DNA of 64,000 bases, from contig NZ_CP127295.1 of NCBI RefSeq assembly GCF_030285665.1, positions 9,486,001 through 9,550,000 of the forward strand, given 5' to 3'. Made by a program: the position numbers and the translations under genes. Shown here in pieces: positions 7,655-16,493 of the stretch. The DNA comes from Amycolatopsis mongoliensis. Its GTDB lineage: Bacteria; Actinomycetota; Actinomycetes; Mycobacteriales; Pseudonocardiaceae. Positions within the stretch are counted from its first letter, which is position 1; the number at the start of each line of letters is the position of its first letter. The notes beneath the pieces were generated by a model that worked only from the letters and a program-made list of their open reading frames with translations, was not told the origin of the DNA and searched no databases.

Positions 7655-9984
7655 CGCAGAGCCTCCCAGACCGTGGCGGGTGTCAAGGGCAGGTGTGTGA
7701 TCCGGACGCCGAGGGCGTCGGCGATCGCCCCGGCCAGCACGGCGTTCGGGCCGAGGGTGCCGCCCTCCCCCACTCCGCGGACGCCCAGCGGGTTGTCCGC
7801 GGGATGCGACACGTGGTCGATGACGAGGTCCGGGATCTCGGCGCTGGTGGGCATGAGGTAGTCCATCAGCGTGCCGGTGGACAGGTTCCCGGCCTCGTCG
7901 TAGATCAGGTGCTCGTACAGCGCGCCCCCGAGGCCCTGGGCGATGGAGCCGGCGATCTGCCCCTCGACGATCTGCGGGTTGATCACCGTCCCGGCGTCCT
8001 CGACGCAGACCCACTTGAGGATCTCCAGCGTGCCCGTCGCCCGATCGACCTCGACGACCGCCGCCTGCGCGCCGGCCGCGAACGCACCGCGGACCGGGTC
8101 GTAGAACTCCGTCGCCTCCAGCCCGGGCTCGATGCCCTTCGGCAGCCGGTTGGACTCCAGGTAGGCGACCCGGGCCACTTCGGCCAGCGTGCCGAGCGGC
8201 TTCGGGTCACCCGTGACCCGGATTTCGCCCCCGACGACGGCCAGATCGTCCGGACCGACCTCGTACAGCTCGCTCGCCAGCCTGACGATCTTCTCGCGGA
8301 CGCTCTGGCCCGCGCGGTGGGCGGCGCCGCCACCGATGACCGCCTGCCGGGACGAGAACGCCCCGAAGCCCCACAGGGACTCGTTGGTGTCCCCGATGCG
8401 CACCTCGACGTCGTCGAACGGCACGCCCACGGCGTCCGCGACGATCTGCGCGACGGTCGTCTCCAGGCCCTGGCCCTGCGAGGTCACCCCGGACAGGACG
8501 GTCACCCGGCCGTCGGGGTCGATCCGGACCGTGCAGGCGTCGTGCCCGGTGCGGAACGGCATCCGGGGGCCCGCGGACGCGGCCCGGCCGAGGCCGGTCA
8601 GCTCGTTGTAGCAAGCCATTCCGAGGCCGATCGGGTTCTCCCCCGCCGCACGCCGGCGCCGTTGCTCGGCGAGGAAGTCCTCGTGCCCGATCGTCGTGAT
8701 CGCCTTTTCCAGGCACTCGCCGTACCAGCCGGAGTCGTCGACCAGCCGGGACGGCATCCGGTACGGGATCTCCCCGGGCGTGACGAGGTTGCGCCGCCGG
8801 ATGTCCAAACCGGACATTCCCAGCCGGACCGCGGCGTCGTCGAGGAGCGATTCCATCGCGAAGACGCTCGCGGGCCGGGCCACCCCGCGGTAGGGCCCCG
8901 ACGGCGCCGTGTTGGTCGCGACCCCGCGGACGGTGCAGCGGTAGTGCTGCAACCGGTACGGCCCGGACAGGAGCCCGCCGGCCATCAGCGGCTCGATCCC
9001 CGCCGTCCAGGGGTAGACCGAGTACGCGCCCACGTTGCAGGTCACGTCGGCGTCCAGGGCCACCAGGGTGCCGTCGGCGGCGAACCCGGCCCGCACCAGG
9101 TACCGGTGGTCACGGGCGTGGGTCGCGGCGAGCAGGTGCTCGGCGCGGTCTTCGACCCACTTCACCGGGACGCCGGGCATCTGCCGGGCGACCAGGCACA
9201 CGGCGACGTCCTCGGGGTAGAGGACGGCCTTCACGCCGAAGCCGCCGCCGACGTCGGGCGCGATGACGCGGATGGTGCCCTCGGGGACGCCGAGGAGCTC
9301 GGCGAGCATGTTCCGCGCGATGTGGGGCACCTGGGTCCCGGACCAGAACGTCAGGCGCTCGCCGTCCCAGACCGCCGCCCCGGCCCGGCATTCCATCGGG
9401 TTGCCCGCGTGCCGGTTGGTGATCAGCTCGCGTTCGACGACGATGTCCGCCCCCGCCAAGGCGTCCGGCACCGCACCGGTGTCGAAGGTGCGTTCCAGCA
9501 GGACGTTGTCCGGCGCGTCCGCGTGCAGCGGTTCGGCCGGCTCCGCCCAGGCGGTGACCGTGGCCGGCAACGGCTCGTAGTCGACGTCGATCAGCTCGAG
9601 CGCGTCCTCGGCCTGGTACCGGTCATCGCCCACCACGACGGCGACCGGCTCACCGGCGAAGCGCACCTTCTCCCGGGCCAGGATCGGCTGCTCGGTCTCC
9701 ACATAGGACGGCAGCGCCGACTGGGCGCGCAGGCCGATCGCGGCGAAGGCCGGGTGGTCGCCGCTGAACACCGCCCGGGCCACGCCCTCGGCGGCGGAGG
9801 TGTCGACCGCGTTGATCCGGGCGTGGCCGTACGGGCTGCGCAGGAACGCGATGTGCCGCATCCGAGGCAGCTGCAGGTCGGAGACGTACCGGCCGCGTCC
9901 GGTCAGCAGGCGGTCGTCCTCCTTGCGGCGGACGGTCCGGCCGACCGCGGGCCCGGCGTCGTGGGTCTGTTCGGGTGTCGTCAT
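7651..9984 (-). CDS. Molybdenum hydroxylase large subunit (xanthine dehydrogenase/CoxL family)
   Basis: 777-residue molybdopterin-binding catalytic subunit, full length for the CoxL/XdhA family. The N-terminal ALD_Xan_dh domain opens with GRTVRRKEDDRLLTGRGRYV. The Mo-binding region includes the DVGGGFGVK segment and a C-terminal GVRGVGEGG with the conserved Glu. The active-site loop reads PSGPYRGVARP. It lacks the cysteine-bearing loop of true (form I) CO dehydrogenase, so CO is not the likely substrate; oxidation of an aromatic heterocycle or aldehyde fits better. No Mo-cofactor maturation genes (CoxD, CoxF, XdhC types) are in the window. Confidence 0.93.
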   Translation of the reverse strand: MTTPEQTHDAGPAVGRTVRRKEDDRLLTGRGRYVSDLQLPRMRHIAFLRSPYGHARINAVDTSAAEGVARAVFSGDHPAFAAIGLRAQSALPSYVETEQPILAREKVRFAGEPVAVVVGDDRYQAEDALELIDVDYEPLPATVTAWAEPAEPLHADAPDNVLLERTFDTGAVPDALAGADIVVERELITNRHAGNPMECRAGAAVWDGERLTFWSGTQVPHIARNMLAELLGVPEGTIRVIAPDVGGGFGVKAVLYPEDVAVCLVARQMPGVPVKWVEDRAEHLLAATHARDHRYLVRAGFAADGTLVALDADVTCNVGAYSVYPWTAGIEPLMAGGLLSGPYRLQHYRCTVRGVATNTAPSGPYRGVARPASVFAMESLLDDAAVRLGMSGLDIRRRNLVTPGEIPYRMPSRLVDDSGWYGECLEKAITTIGHEDFLAEQRRRRAAGENPIGLGMACYNELTGLGRAASAGPRMPFRTGHDACTVRIDPDGRVTVLSGVTSQGQGLETTVAQIVADAVGVPFDDVEVRIGDTNESLWGFGAFSSRQAVIGGGAAHRAGQSVREKIVRLASELYEVGPDDLAVVGGEIRVTGDPKPLGTLAEVARVAYLESNRLPKGIEPGLEATEFYDPVRGAFAAGAQAAVVEVDRATGTLEILKWVCVEDAGTVINPQIVEGQIAGSIAQGLGGALYEHLIYDEAGNLSTGTLMDYLMPTSAEIPDLVIDHVSHPADNPLGVRGVGEGGTLGPNAVLAGAIADALGVRITHLPLTPATVWEALR

Positions 9985-10751
9985 GGCATCGTGTACCCGC
10001 CGTTGACCGACACGATCTGTCCCGTGGTCCAGGACGAAAGCGGCGAGGCCAGCAGCAGGACGGTCGGGGTGATGTCCGCCGGGGTGCCCAAGCGGCGCAG
10101 CGGGTACGCGGAGAGGATCTTCTTCATCTTCGCCTCGTCGGCGTTGCCGGTGTGGGCGTCGAGGCTCTGGGTCCGCACCAGCGCGATCGAGACGGCGTTC
10201 GCGCGGATCTGGTGCCGCGCCAGCTCCTTGGCCAGGGACTTGGTGAGGCCGACGGTGGTCGAGCGGGTGGTCGCGGTGACCAGCAGCCGCGATTCGCCGA
10301 CCCGGCCGGAGTCGCCCATCAGGCTGACGATCGAGCCGCCGCCGTGCTCGGCCATCTGCCGGGCCACGGCCTGGGTGACGCGCAGCGTGCCCGCCACCGT
10401 GACGCCGATCTGCGGTGCCCAGTCCTCTTCGGTGGTCTCGAGGAACGGCTTGCTCTGGGTCGCGGCGGCGTTGTTGACCAGCACGTCGATCGGGCCCAGC
10501 TGCTCGGCGACCTCGGCGACGGCCTGCGTGACGGACTCGCCGTCCTGCAGGTTCGCGCCCACGGCGATCGCCTTGACGCCCAGGGCGGCCGCTTCCTTGG
10601 CGCCCTCTTCCGCGCCGTCGGCCGAGGAGTTGTAGTGGAAGGCGACGTTGGCGCCTTCCGCGGCGAAGGCGACTCCGATCGCGCGTCCCAGGCCCTGCCC
10701 GGCGCCGGTGACGAGGACGTTCTTGCCGCGGAGCTGGAGATCCATGGTCAT
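9981..10751 (-). CDS. SDR-fold protein lacking the usual catalytic residues
   Basis: 256-residue short-chain dehydrogenase/reductase fold. The cofactor motif TGAGQGLG (about 13-20) and NNAA are kept, and the C-terminal GQIVSVNGGYTMP is typical. The active site is not: where SDRs have Tyr-x-x-x-Lys the sequence aligns as TATTR, and the catalytic Ser position in SLMGDSG is Gly. The fold is therefore predicted to bind NAD(P) but not reduce in the classical way. Start ATG 10751 gives a 4-nt overlap with the MBL gene; MDLQL at 10745 is the alternative. It may be a divergent enzyme or a structural/regulatory subunit. Confidence 0.85.
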   Translation of the reverse strand: MTMDLQLRGKNVLVTGAGQGLGRAIGVAFAAEGANVAFHYNSSADGAEEGAKEAAALGVKAIAVGANLQDGESVTQAVAEVAEQLGPIDVLVNNAAATQSKPFLETTEEDWAPQIGVTVAGTLRVTQAVARQMAEHGGGSIVSLMGDSGRVGESRLLVTATTRSTTVGLTKSLAKELARHQIRANAVSIALVRTQSLDAHTGNADEAKMKKILSAYPLRRLGTPADITPTVLLLASPLSSWTTGQIVSVNGGYTMP

Positions 10752-11542
10752 TCCTTTTCGAGTGGGGTGAAGCGGCGCTCGCCGTCCACGGTGATGAGCC
10801 GGCCGGGAGGGAAGTGCGCGGCGGCGAGGAGGTCGGGCCGGTCGGTGACGGCCCGGACGAGGTCCGCGCGGACCTTGCGCGCGGCCACCGGGTCGAGGTC
10901 GAACACCGCTTCCCAGGCGGGATCCGTCAGTTCGACCGGGGCGTGCGCGACGTCGCCGAGCAGCAGCGCCCGCTCGCCCTCGCTCGACACGACGTAGACC
11001 GCGGTGCCCGGGGTGTGCCCGGGCAGGTGGCGGACGTCGAACCCCGGCGCGAGGGTGGTGTCGTGCTCGAACGTCTCCAGCCGCTCGGTGAGCGGGAAGA
11101 GCTTGTGCACCGCGCCCGGGTCGGCGTCCGGGCTCTCCACGAAGTGGGCCCAGTCGGCCCGGTGGACGCGGTAGGTCGCCTCCGGGAACACGACGTGGCC
11201 CTTCTTCGTGGCCCACCCGACGTGGTCGAAGTGCAGGTGGGTGAACACGACGTCGGTGACGTCCCAGGGATCGACGCCGAGGCCACGCAGGCTCTCCAGG
11301 AACTGCCCGCCGTGGTACTTGTCGTTGTCGATCGTCCCGACACCGGCGTCGACCAGGATGACCCGGTCACCGGTCCGGACGAGGAACCCGCCGAGTTCCA
11401 GGCGCAGCCGGCCCGACTCGTCGAGCAGGTGCTCGTGGCACGACCAGGCGTCGGAAACCCCGGGCCGGGTGAGCACTTCGCGGGCGGGTTCCTGGCCGTA
11501 GCCGTCGTAGACCGGTTCGACGGTCAGGGCGCCGACCTTCAT
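10748..11542 (-). CDS. Metallo-beta-lactamase-fold hydrolase
   Basis: 264 residues. The di-metal motif THLHFDHVGW and later ligands (PGHTPG His, LLLGDVAH Asp, AAHFP His) mark an MBL-fold enzyme of the lactonase/glyoxalase-like branch, similar in layout to N-acyl-homoserine lactonase-type proteins. It likely hydrolyses an ester, lactone or thioester. ATG 11542 overlaps the ADH stop. Within an operon containing ADH and ALDH it could open a lactone or hydrolyse a thioester intermediate (inference). Confidence 0.88.
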   Translation of the reverse strand: MKVGALTVEPVYDGYGQEPAREVLTRPGVSDAWSCHEHLLDESGRLRLELGGFLVRTGDRVILVDAGVGTIDNDKYHGGQFLESLRGLGVDPWDVTDVVFTHLHFDHVGWATKKGHVVFPEATYRVHRADWAHFVESPDADPGAVHKLFPLTERLETFEHDTTLAPGFDVRHLPGHTPGTAVYVVSSEGERALLLGDVAHAPVELTDPAWEAVFDLDPVAARKVRADLVRAVTDRPDLLAAAHFPPGRLITVDGERRFTPLEKE

Positions 11543-12651
11543 CGGGTGCCCTCCGGCACGACGAGGGTGCGGATTCCCTTGCCGGCGGCCATCTCCGTGA
11601 GGGCGGCCTCCACATCGGACAGTTTGCCGTGGCCGGTGACCATGGCCGCCAGGTCCAGGCTGCCGTCCCGGATGTGGTCGAAGTAGCGCGGCAGGTCCTT
11701 TTCGGCGTTCAGCGAGCCGGCGACACACCCGACGAGGGTGCGCGCGAAGTGGAACAGCTCGAGTGCGCTGAAGCCGACCTGGTCGTCCTTGCCGCCGATG
11801 CCAACCACGCAAGCGGTGCCGCCGCGCCGGGTCATGCCCCACGCGTCGCGGATCGTGCGGGCGGAGCCGACGCAGTCGAAGGCGAAGTCGACGCCCTGCT
11901 TGCCGGTGAGCGCGCGGACGGCCTTCTTCGTCTCGTCGTCGGCCGGCACGAAGTGGTGCGCCCCGAGCCGGGCGGCCAGGCTGGCCTTGTCGGGGTTGCG
12001 GTCGACGGCGATGATGTTCGTGGCGCCGGCGAGCCGCGCGCCTTGCACCGCGGCCAAGCCGACGCCGCCGAGGCCGACGACCAGCACCGACGAGCCGGGC
12101 GTGACCGATGCGGTCTTGGTGACCGCGCCGACGCCGGTGGTGATGGCGCAGCCCAGCAGTGCCGCGTCGGCGGTGCTGATGTCGTCGGGCACCTTGACCG
12201 CGGCCGCGGCCGGGACGACGGTCTGCTCGGCGAAGGAGCCGACGGTCAGCCCCGGGTAGACCGGTTCGCCGGCGGAGTCCAGCGCGTAGGGTTCGGCGCC
12301 GCGGGCCGAGCCGTTGACGCACAGGTGCGGCTCGTCGCGGGCACAGCTGACGCAGTGGCCGCACGGGGTGATCCACAGCAGGATGACGCGGTCGCCTTCG
12401 CGCAGATCCGTGACGGCCGAGCCGGTCTCGACCACGGTTCCGCAGGCTTCGTGGCCCAGCACCGCGGGCAGCTGCTGGGCGAGCACGCCGCGGGCGAGGG
12501 AAAGGTCCGAGTGGCACACCCCGGTCGCGTCGATGCGGACCCGGATGTCGCCCTCCCCCACGTCACGCAGCCGGATGCGTTCGACCTCCATCGGCTTGTC
12601 CGGCGAGCGCAGCACCAGCGCGTCGACCTCGACCTGGTATCCGTCCGTCAC
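11539..12651 (-). CDS. Zinc-dependent alcohol dehydrogenase (MDR, class III-like)
   Basis: 370-residue medium-chain dehydrogenase. Catalytic zinc ligands lie in GVCHSDLS and GHEACG, the four-Cys structural zinc site in CGHCVSCARDEPHLC, and the NAD motif in GLGGVG followed by an acidic VDRN, which favours NAD over NADP. It resembles the actinobacterial NDMA-dependent/formaldehyde-type ADH branch, whose members may keep a tightly bound cofactor. The GTG start at 12651 overlaps the ALDH stop as GTGA. It probably oxidises an alcohol to the aldehyde passed to the ALDH encoded immediately upstream. Confidence 0.93.
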   Translation of the reverse strand: MTDGYQVEVDALVLRSPDKPMEVERIRLRDVGEGDIRVRIDATGVCHSDLSLARGVLAQQLPAVLGHEACGTVVETGSAVTDLREGDRVILLWITPCGHCVSCARDEPHLCVNGSARGAEPYALDSAGEPVYPGLTVGSFAEQTVVPAAAAVKVPDDISTADAALLGCAITTGVGAVTKTASVTPGSSVLVVGLGGVGLAAVQGARLAGATNIIAVDRNPDKASLAARLGAHHFVPADDETKKAVRALTGKQGVDFAFDCVGSARTIRDAWGMTRRGGTACVVGIGGKDDQVGFSALELFHFARTLVGCVAGSLNAEKDLPRYFDHIRDGSLDLAAMVTGHGKLSDVEAALTEMAAGKGIRTLVVPEGTR

Positions 12652-14048
12652 AGCTGCACCGCCTTGATCTCGAGGACGTCTTCGATGCCGAAGTCGCCGA
12701 TTTCCCGGCCGATGCCGGACTGCTTGTAGCCGCCGAAGGGCGCGCGCGGGTTGAACGGCGCCGCGTTGACGTCGATCTGGCCGGTGCGGATCCGGGCCGC
12801 CCAGTCGAGCGCGCGATCGCTGTCCTCGAGCCACAGCGCGCCGCCGAGCCCGTAGATCGAGTCGTTGGCCAGCTCGATCGCGTGGTCGTCCGAGTCGGCC
12901 GGCAGGATCGACAGGACCGGGCCGAAGATCTCTTCCCGCGCGAGCCGCGACGCCGGGTCGACCTCGCTGAACACCGCCGGGGTAACGAAGTACCCCTTGT
13001 CGGGCAGCGGGAGGTTTTCGGTGACGAGCTTGGCGCCCTGCGGCTCGAGGAAGCTCTGGACTTCCTTGCGCTGGCCCGCGGAGATCAGCGGGCCGAGCCG
13101 CTGTCCGGGGACGTACTTCGCCGCCGCCGCGGCGGCCAGTTGCTCCACCTGCGCCAGCCGGGCGGCCGGGACGATGAGCCGGGACAGCGCCGTGCAGGTC
13201 TGCCCGCCGTTGAGGAAGCAGTTCGCGACGGTCACCTTGACCGCCTTCGCCAGCAGCTCGTCGGACACGTCCGACAGCACGACGCTCGCGGACTTCCCGC
13301 CGAGTTCGAGGGTGACGCCCTTGACGGTCTCGGCCGCCGCCGCGGCGACCTGGCGGCCCACGGGGGTGGAACCGGTGAAGGACACGTGGTCGACGCCGGG
13401 GTGGCGGGACAGCAGGTCCCCGACCACCCGGCCGCCGCCGGTGACGAGGTTGAGCACGCCGGGCGGGAAGCCGGCGGCCTGGAAAGCGCGTGCCAGCTCG
13501 AAAGCCGCCAGCGGGGTCAGGGCGGCGGGCTTGAGCACGACCGTGCAGCCGGCCGCGATCGCCGGGACGACCTTGACGATCACCTGGTGCAGCGGGAGGT
13601 TCCACGGCGTGATCGCGGCGACCACCCCCACCGGTTCGCGCAGGATCACCGAGTTGTCGCGGTTCTGGCGGAAGGGGAACTCTTCCAGCGCGTCGGCGGT
13701 GCGGGCGATGACCGCGAGCGGCACGTCCACGTGCAGCTTCCGCGCCACCGGCGGCGGCGAGCCCTGCTCGCGGGTGATGAGGCCGGCGAAGACGTCGGCC
13801 CGCTCGGCGATGACGTCGTGCAGGCGGCGCACCGCGGCGGCGCGGTCCCGCACGGAAGTCGCGGCCCACTTCGGGAAAGCGGCACGCGCGGCCTCGATCG
13901 CCTGCTCGACGTCGGACTCCGTCCCCTGGGTCACCACGCCGGTGACCGCTTCGGTGGCCGGGTTGTCGACCTCGCAGTCCTCGCCGTGCCCGGCGACCCA
14001 GTCGCCGCCGATGTAGAGGGCGGGTTCGCGGATCAGCTCGTCGGTCAT
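12648..14048 (-). CDS. NAD(P)-dependent aldehyde dehydrogenase
   Basis: 466 residues. The catalytic Cys lies in NGGQTCTALS, the general-base Glu in LELGGKSA, and the cofactor loop in SFTGSTPVGR; the PWNLP segment and C-terminal APFGGYKQSGIGRE are also typical. It would oxidise an aldehyde to a carboxylic acid in the cytoplasm. It overlaps CoxG by 4 nt at its start and the ADH gene at its stop. It is likely coupled with that ADH to produce the acid substrate for the acyl-CoA ligases at 3032 and 14840. Confidence 0.95.
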   Translation of the reverse strand: MTDELIREPALYIGGDWVAGHGEDCEVDNPATEAVTGVVTQGTESDVEQAIEAARAAFPKWAATSVRDRAAAVRRLHDVIAERADVFAGLITREQGSPPPVARKLHVDVPLAVIARTADALEEFPFRQNRDNSVILREPVGVVAAITPWNLPLHQVIVKVVPAIAAGCTVVLKPAALTPLAAFELARAFQAAGFPPGVLNLVTGGGRVVGDLLSRHPGVDHVSFTGSTPVGRQVAAAAAETVKGVTLELGGKSASVVLSDVSDELLAKAVKVTVANCFLNGGQTCTALSRLIVPAARLAQVEQLAAAAAAKYVPGQRLGPLISAGQRKEVQSFLEPQGAKLVTENLPLPDKGYFVTPAVFSEVDPASRLAREEIFGPVLSILPADSDDHAIELANDSIYGLGGALWLEDSDRALDWAARIRTGQIDVNAAPFNPRAPFGGYKQSGIGREIGDFGIEDVLEIKAVQL

Positions 14049-14764
14049 CGGACGGTCTCCTCGGGGTTGGCCCGGCCGGCCAGGACCGGGAACGACAGGT
14101 TGAGCACGACGGGCGGGCCGGCCGGCGCCGGTCCCGGGCGGCCACCGCGGTTGCGGAGGAGCAGGATCCCGGCCAGCAGGGCCACCAGGCCGCCGACCAC
14201 GGGCAGGGCACGTTTGGCGATGAGGCCGCCCATGCTGGAGAACACGTCGAGAGCTTCGACTTCCGAGTCATCGCCCGAGGGCACCGACCGGGCCGCGGGC
14301 GGGCCGTCGGTGGACGCGGCGCCGGGGGCGAACTCGGCTTCCAGCCGCTGCACGAACTGCCCGATCAGCTTGTTGGTGACGTCGGAGATGACCCCGCGGC
14401 CGAACTGGGCCACCCGGCCGGACAGGTCGAGCTGGGTGCGGACGTCGACCTTGGTACCCGAGCCCTGCCCGGCCAGGCTCATCGTCACCGTCGCCGCGGC
14501 GTTGCCCTGCCCGCCCGCGTCCTTGCCTTCGGCGCGGACCACCGCGCGGTGGGCCTTGTCGTCCTTCTCCGCGAACCGCGCGGTGCCGCGGTACTGCGCC
14601 GAGACCGGGCCGACCTTGATCTTCACCGAGCCGCGGTACACGTCGTCCTCGACGCCCTGGAGCGAGGCTCCCGGCAGGCAGGGCGCGACGCGCGGCAAAT
14701 CGGTCAGTACCTTCCACGCGTCGTCGACGGGCAGGTTCACGGTGAAGGTGTTTGAGAGCTCCAC
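14045..14764 (-). CDS. CoxG-like SRPBCC protein with C-terminal membrane anchor
   Basis: 239 residues. The N-terminal SRPBCC domain of the CO dehydrogenase subunit G family contains the LPxVAPCLPGA motif. A low-complexity linker (about 150-175) leads to one hydrophobic helix (about VVGGLVALLAGILLL) and a Pro-rich tail. CoxG of aerobic CO dehydrogenase recruits the Mo enzyme to the membrane, so a similar role is inferred. GTG 14764 is chosen because AAGGTGG lies 5 nt upstream and the result, MELSNTFTV, matches the family N-terminus; GTG 14773 is less likely. First gene of the operon, right behind the 14777 operator. Confidence 0.88.
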   Translation of the reverse strand: MELSNTFTVNLPVDDAWKVLTDLPRVAPCLPGASLQGVEDDVYRGSVKIKVGPVSAQYRGTARFAEKDDKAHRAVVRAEGKDAGGQGNAAATVTMSLAGQGSGTKVDVRTQLDLSGRVAQFGRGVISDVTNKLIGQFVQRLEAEFAPGAASTDGPPAARSVPSGDDSEVEALDVFSSMGGLIAKRALPVVGGLVALLAGILLLRNRGGRPGPAPAGPPVVLNLSFPVLAGRANPEETVR

Positions 14765-14776
14765 GGAGACCACCTT

Positions 14777-14792
14777 ACTAATTAACGTTAGT
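14777..14792. promoter_or_regulatory. TetR-type operator ACTAA-N6-TTAGT in the molybdenum-hydroxylase operon promoter
   Basis: ACTAATTAACGTTAGT is an inverted repeat (5-bp arms, 6-bp spacer) 13 bp upstream of the GTG start of coxG. The same arms and spacing occur at 16405-16420 in front of the CoA ligase, with CGTTAGTTT shared beyond the arms. The AT-rich site stands out in GC-rich DNA. Binding by one of the two paralogous TetR proteins nearby is inferred. Confidence 0.65.
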
Positions 14793-14839
14793 TTGTATGC
14801 TACGGGCAGCGTGGTGCCAGGGTCAACGGCACCCGCGTC

Positions 14840-16384
14840 TCACCCGGCGGGCGCCGTCAGCCGCTTCTGCAGCAGGAACCGCTGGATCTTCCCGGAACCG
14901 GTGCGGGGAATCGTCTCGATCTCGACGACCTCGGCCGGGATCTTGAACTTGGACAGCTCACAGGCACAGCCGCCCAGCAGGGCGTCGACGTCCAGCTTCC
15001 CCGGCTCTTCCGCGACGACGAACGCCACCGGCACCTCGCCCAGGTCGGGGTGTTCGCGCGCCACCACGGCCGCGTCGCGGATCTGCGCGGACTTCAGCAG
15101 CACGGCCTCGACCTCCGCGGGGTAGATGTTCTCCCCGCCGCGGATGATCAGCTCCTTGGTCCGGCCGCTGATCGTCACGAACCCGTTGGGATCGCGCCGC
15201 CCGAGGTCGCCCGTCCGGTACCAGCCGTGGTGCAGGACTTCGGCGGTCGCGTCGGCGCGGTTGTGATAGCCGAGCATGACGTTCGGCCCGCTCACCCACA
15301 GCTCGCCCTCTTCGTCCACGCCGACGTCCTCGCCGGTCACCGGATCCACCAGGCGCACCCCGACCCCGGGCATCGGCAGCCCGCACGAGCCCAGCACCCG
15401 CCCGCCGTCGACGGTGTTCATGGTGACCATCGTCGAGGTTTCGGTGATACCGTAGCCCTCCAGCAGCTTGACCCCGAACACCGCTTCGAACTCGGCGTTG
15501 AGGGCCGCCGGCAGGATCGCGCCGGCCGAAAGGCACAGCCGCAGGCCGCCGGGGTCGACGGGGCGCTCCCGCGCGGCGTGCACGAGGTACTGGAACATGG
15601 TCGGCACCCCGGGCAGGATCGTGAACTTCTCCCGCGCCAGGAGGTCGAACACCCGGCCCGGCGAGAACCTGGTCATGATGCGCTCGGTCGCCCCCGTCGC
15701 GAACACGCCGAGCACGCACAGGACCAGCGCGTAGGAATGGAACAGCGGCAACGGGCACAGCACTTCGTCCTGTTCGGACAGACCCGCGATCGGCGCCCAG
15801 CAGGCCGCCACCACCCACAGGCACGAGCGCTGGGTCAGCAGCACGCCTTTCGGCCGGCCGGTGGTGCCGGACGTGTAGAGCATCCAGGCGACCTCGTCCA
15901 GGCCGAGGTCGTCCCGCGGCGGCCCGGCGGGCTCGGAGGTGGCCAGTTCCTCATAGGAAAGCGCGTCGTCGACCCGGCCGGGGCGGACCACCAGCACCGT
16001 CGCTCCCCCGGTGCGGGCCAGCTCGCGGGCGTGCGCCACGTGGGCCCGGTCCGTGATGATCACCGACGCGCCGGAGTCGAGGAACATGTACTCGATCTCG
16101 GCGGAGGCGGCGTCGGCGTTCACGCAGACCCCGACCAGCGAGGCCCGGGTGGTCATGAGGTAGGCCTCGGCGACGTCGGCGCTGTTGTCCAGGTAGATCA
16201 GCACGCGATCACCCCGGGCGGCGCCGGCGGCGACGAGGTGACCGGCCACCCTGCGGGTGCGTTCGGCGAGCTCCCGGTAACCCACCGAGCGGTGGTCGTC
16301 CCGGAAAGCGATCTTGTCCCCGAACCGCTCGGCCTGCTCGGCGAGCAGCTGCGGTACGGGACGGATCAGCTCGACTTTGAGCAT
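14840..16384 (-). CDS. Class I adenylate-forming acyl-CoA ligase
   Basis: 514 residues of the ANL superfamily. It has TSGTTGRPKGVLLTQRS (phosphate loop), GYGITETSTM, the hinge YRTGDLGRRD, and GKIQRF at the C-terminus supplying the catalytic Lys. ATG 16384 was selected over 16399 because CAGGAG lies 6 nt upstream. It is transcribed alone from the region holding the 16405 operator, in the same direction as the coxG operon but separated from it by about 75 bp. It would activate an acid produced by the ALDH. It resembles fatty-acid and aryl-acid ligases equally, so the substrate is open. Confidence 0.92.
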   Translation of the reverse strand: MLKVELIRPVPQLLAEQAERFGDKIAFRDDHRSVGYRELAERTRRVAGHLVAAGAARGDRVLIYLDNSADVAEAYLMTTRASLVGVCVNADAASAEIEYMFLDSGASVIITDRAHVAHARELARTGGATVLVVRPGRVDDALSYEELATSEPAGPPRDDLGLDEVAWMLYTSGTTGRPKGVLLTQRSCLWVVAACWAPIAGLSEQDEVLCPLPLFHSYALVLCVLGVFATGATERIMTRFSPGRVFDLLAREKFTILPGVPTMFQYLVHAARERPVDPGGLRLCLSAGAILPAALNAEFEAVFGVKLLEGYGITETSTMVTMNTVDGGRVLGSCGLPMPGVGVRLVDPVTGEDVGVDEEGELWVSGPNVMLGYHNRADATAEVLHHGWYRTGDLGRRDPNGFVTISGRTKELIIRGGENIYPAEVEAVLLKSAQIRDAAVVAREHPDLGEVPVAFVVAEEPGKLDVDALLGGCACELSKFKIPAEVVEIETIPRTGSGKIQRFLLQKRLTAPAG

Positions 16385-16404
16385 GAGCACTCCTGACATT
16401 ACTA

Positions 16405-16420
16405 ACTAATGCTCGTTAGT
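16405..16420. promoter_or_regulatory. Second ACTAA-N6-TTAGT operator, upstream of the acyl-CoA ligase
   Basis: ACTAATGCTCGTTAGT, with arms extendable to AACTAA/TTAGTT, lies 21 bp upstream of the ligase start and 74 bp downstream of the TetR stop. It has the same architecture as 14777-14792, suggesting co-regulation of the ligase and the Mo-hydroxylase operon. Confidence 0.65.
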
Positions 16421-16493
16421 TTCACGAGACTACCTCCGCCCTCAAGCGCGCACAAGGGTCAGTCGTGACGCCGGGCCGACCGGAAAGCCGCGG

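Noticed and set aside
7651..9984. Aerobic CO dehydrogenase (carboxydotrophy)
   Set aside because: The active-site loop reads PYRGVARP, not the cysteine-containing form I CODH loop, and no CoxDEF accessory genes are present.
7693..10635. 980-codon plus-strand frame over the molybdenum-hydroxylase genes
   Set aside because: Arg/Gly/Asp-rich translation without motifs; the minus-strand CoxL and SDR genes are unambiguous.
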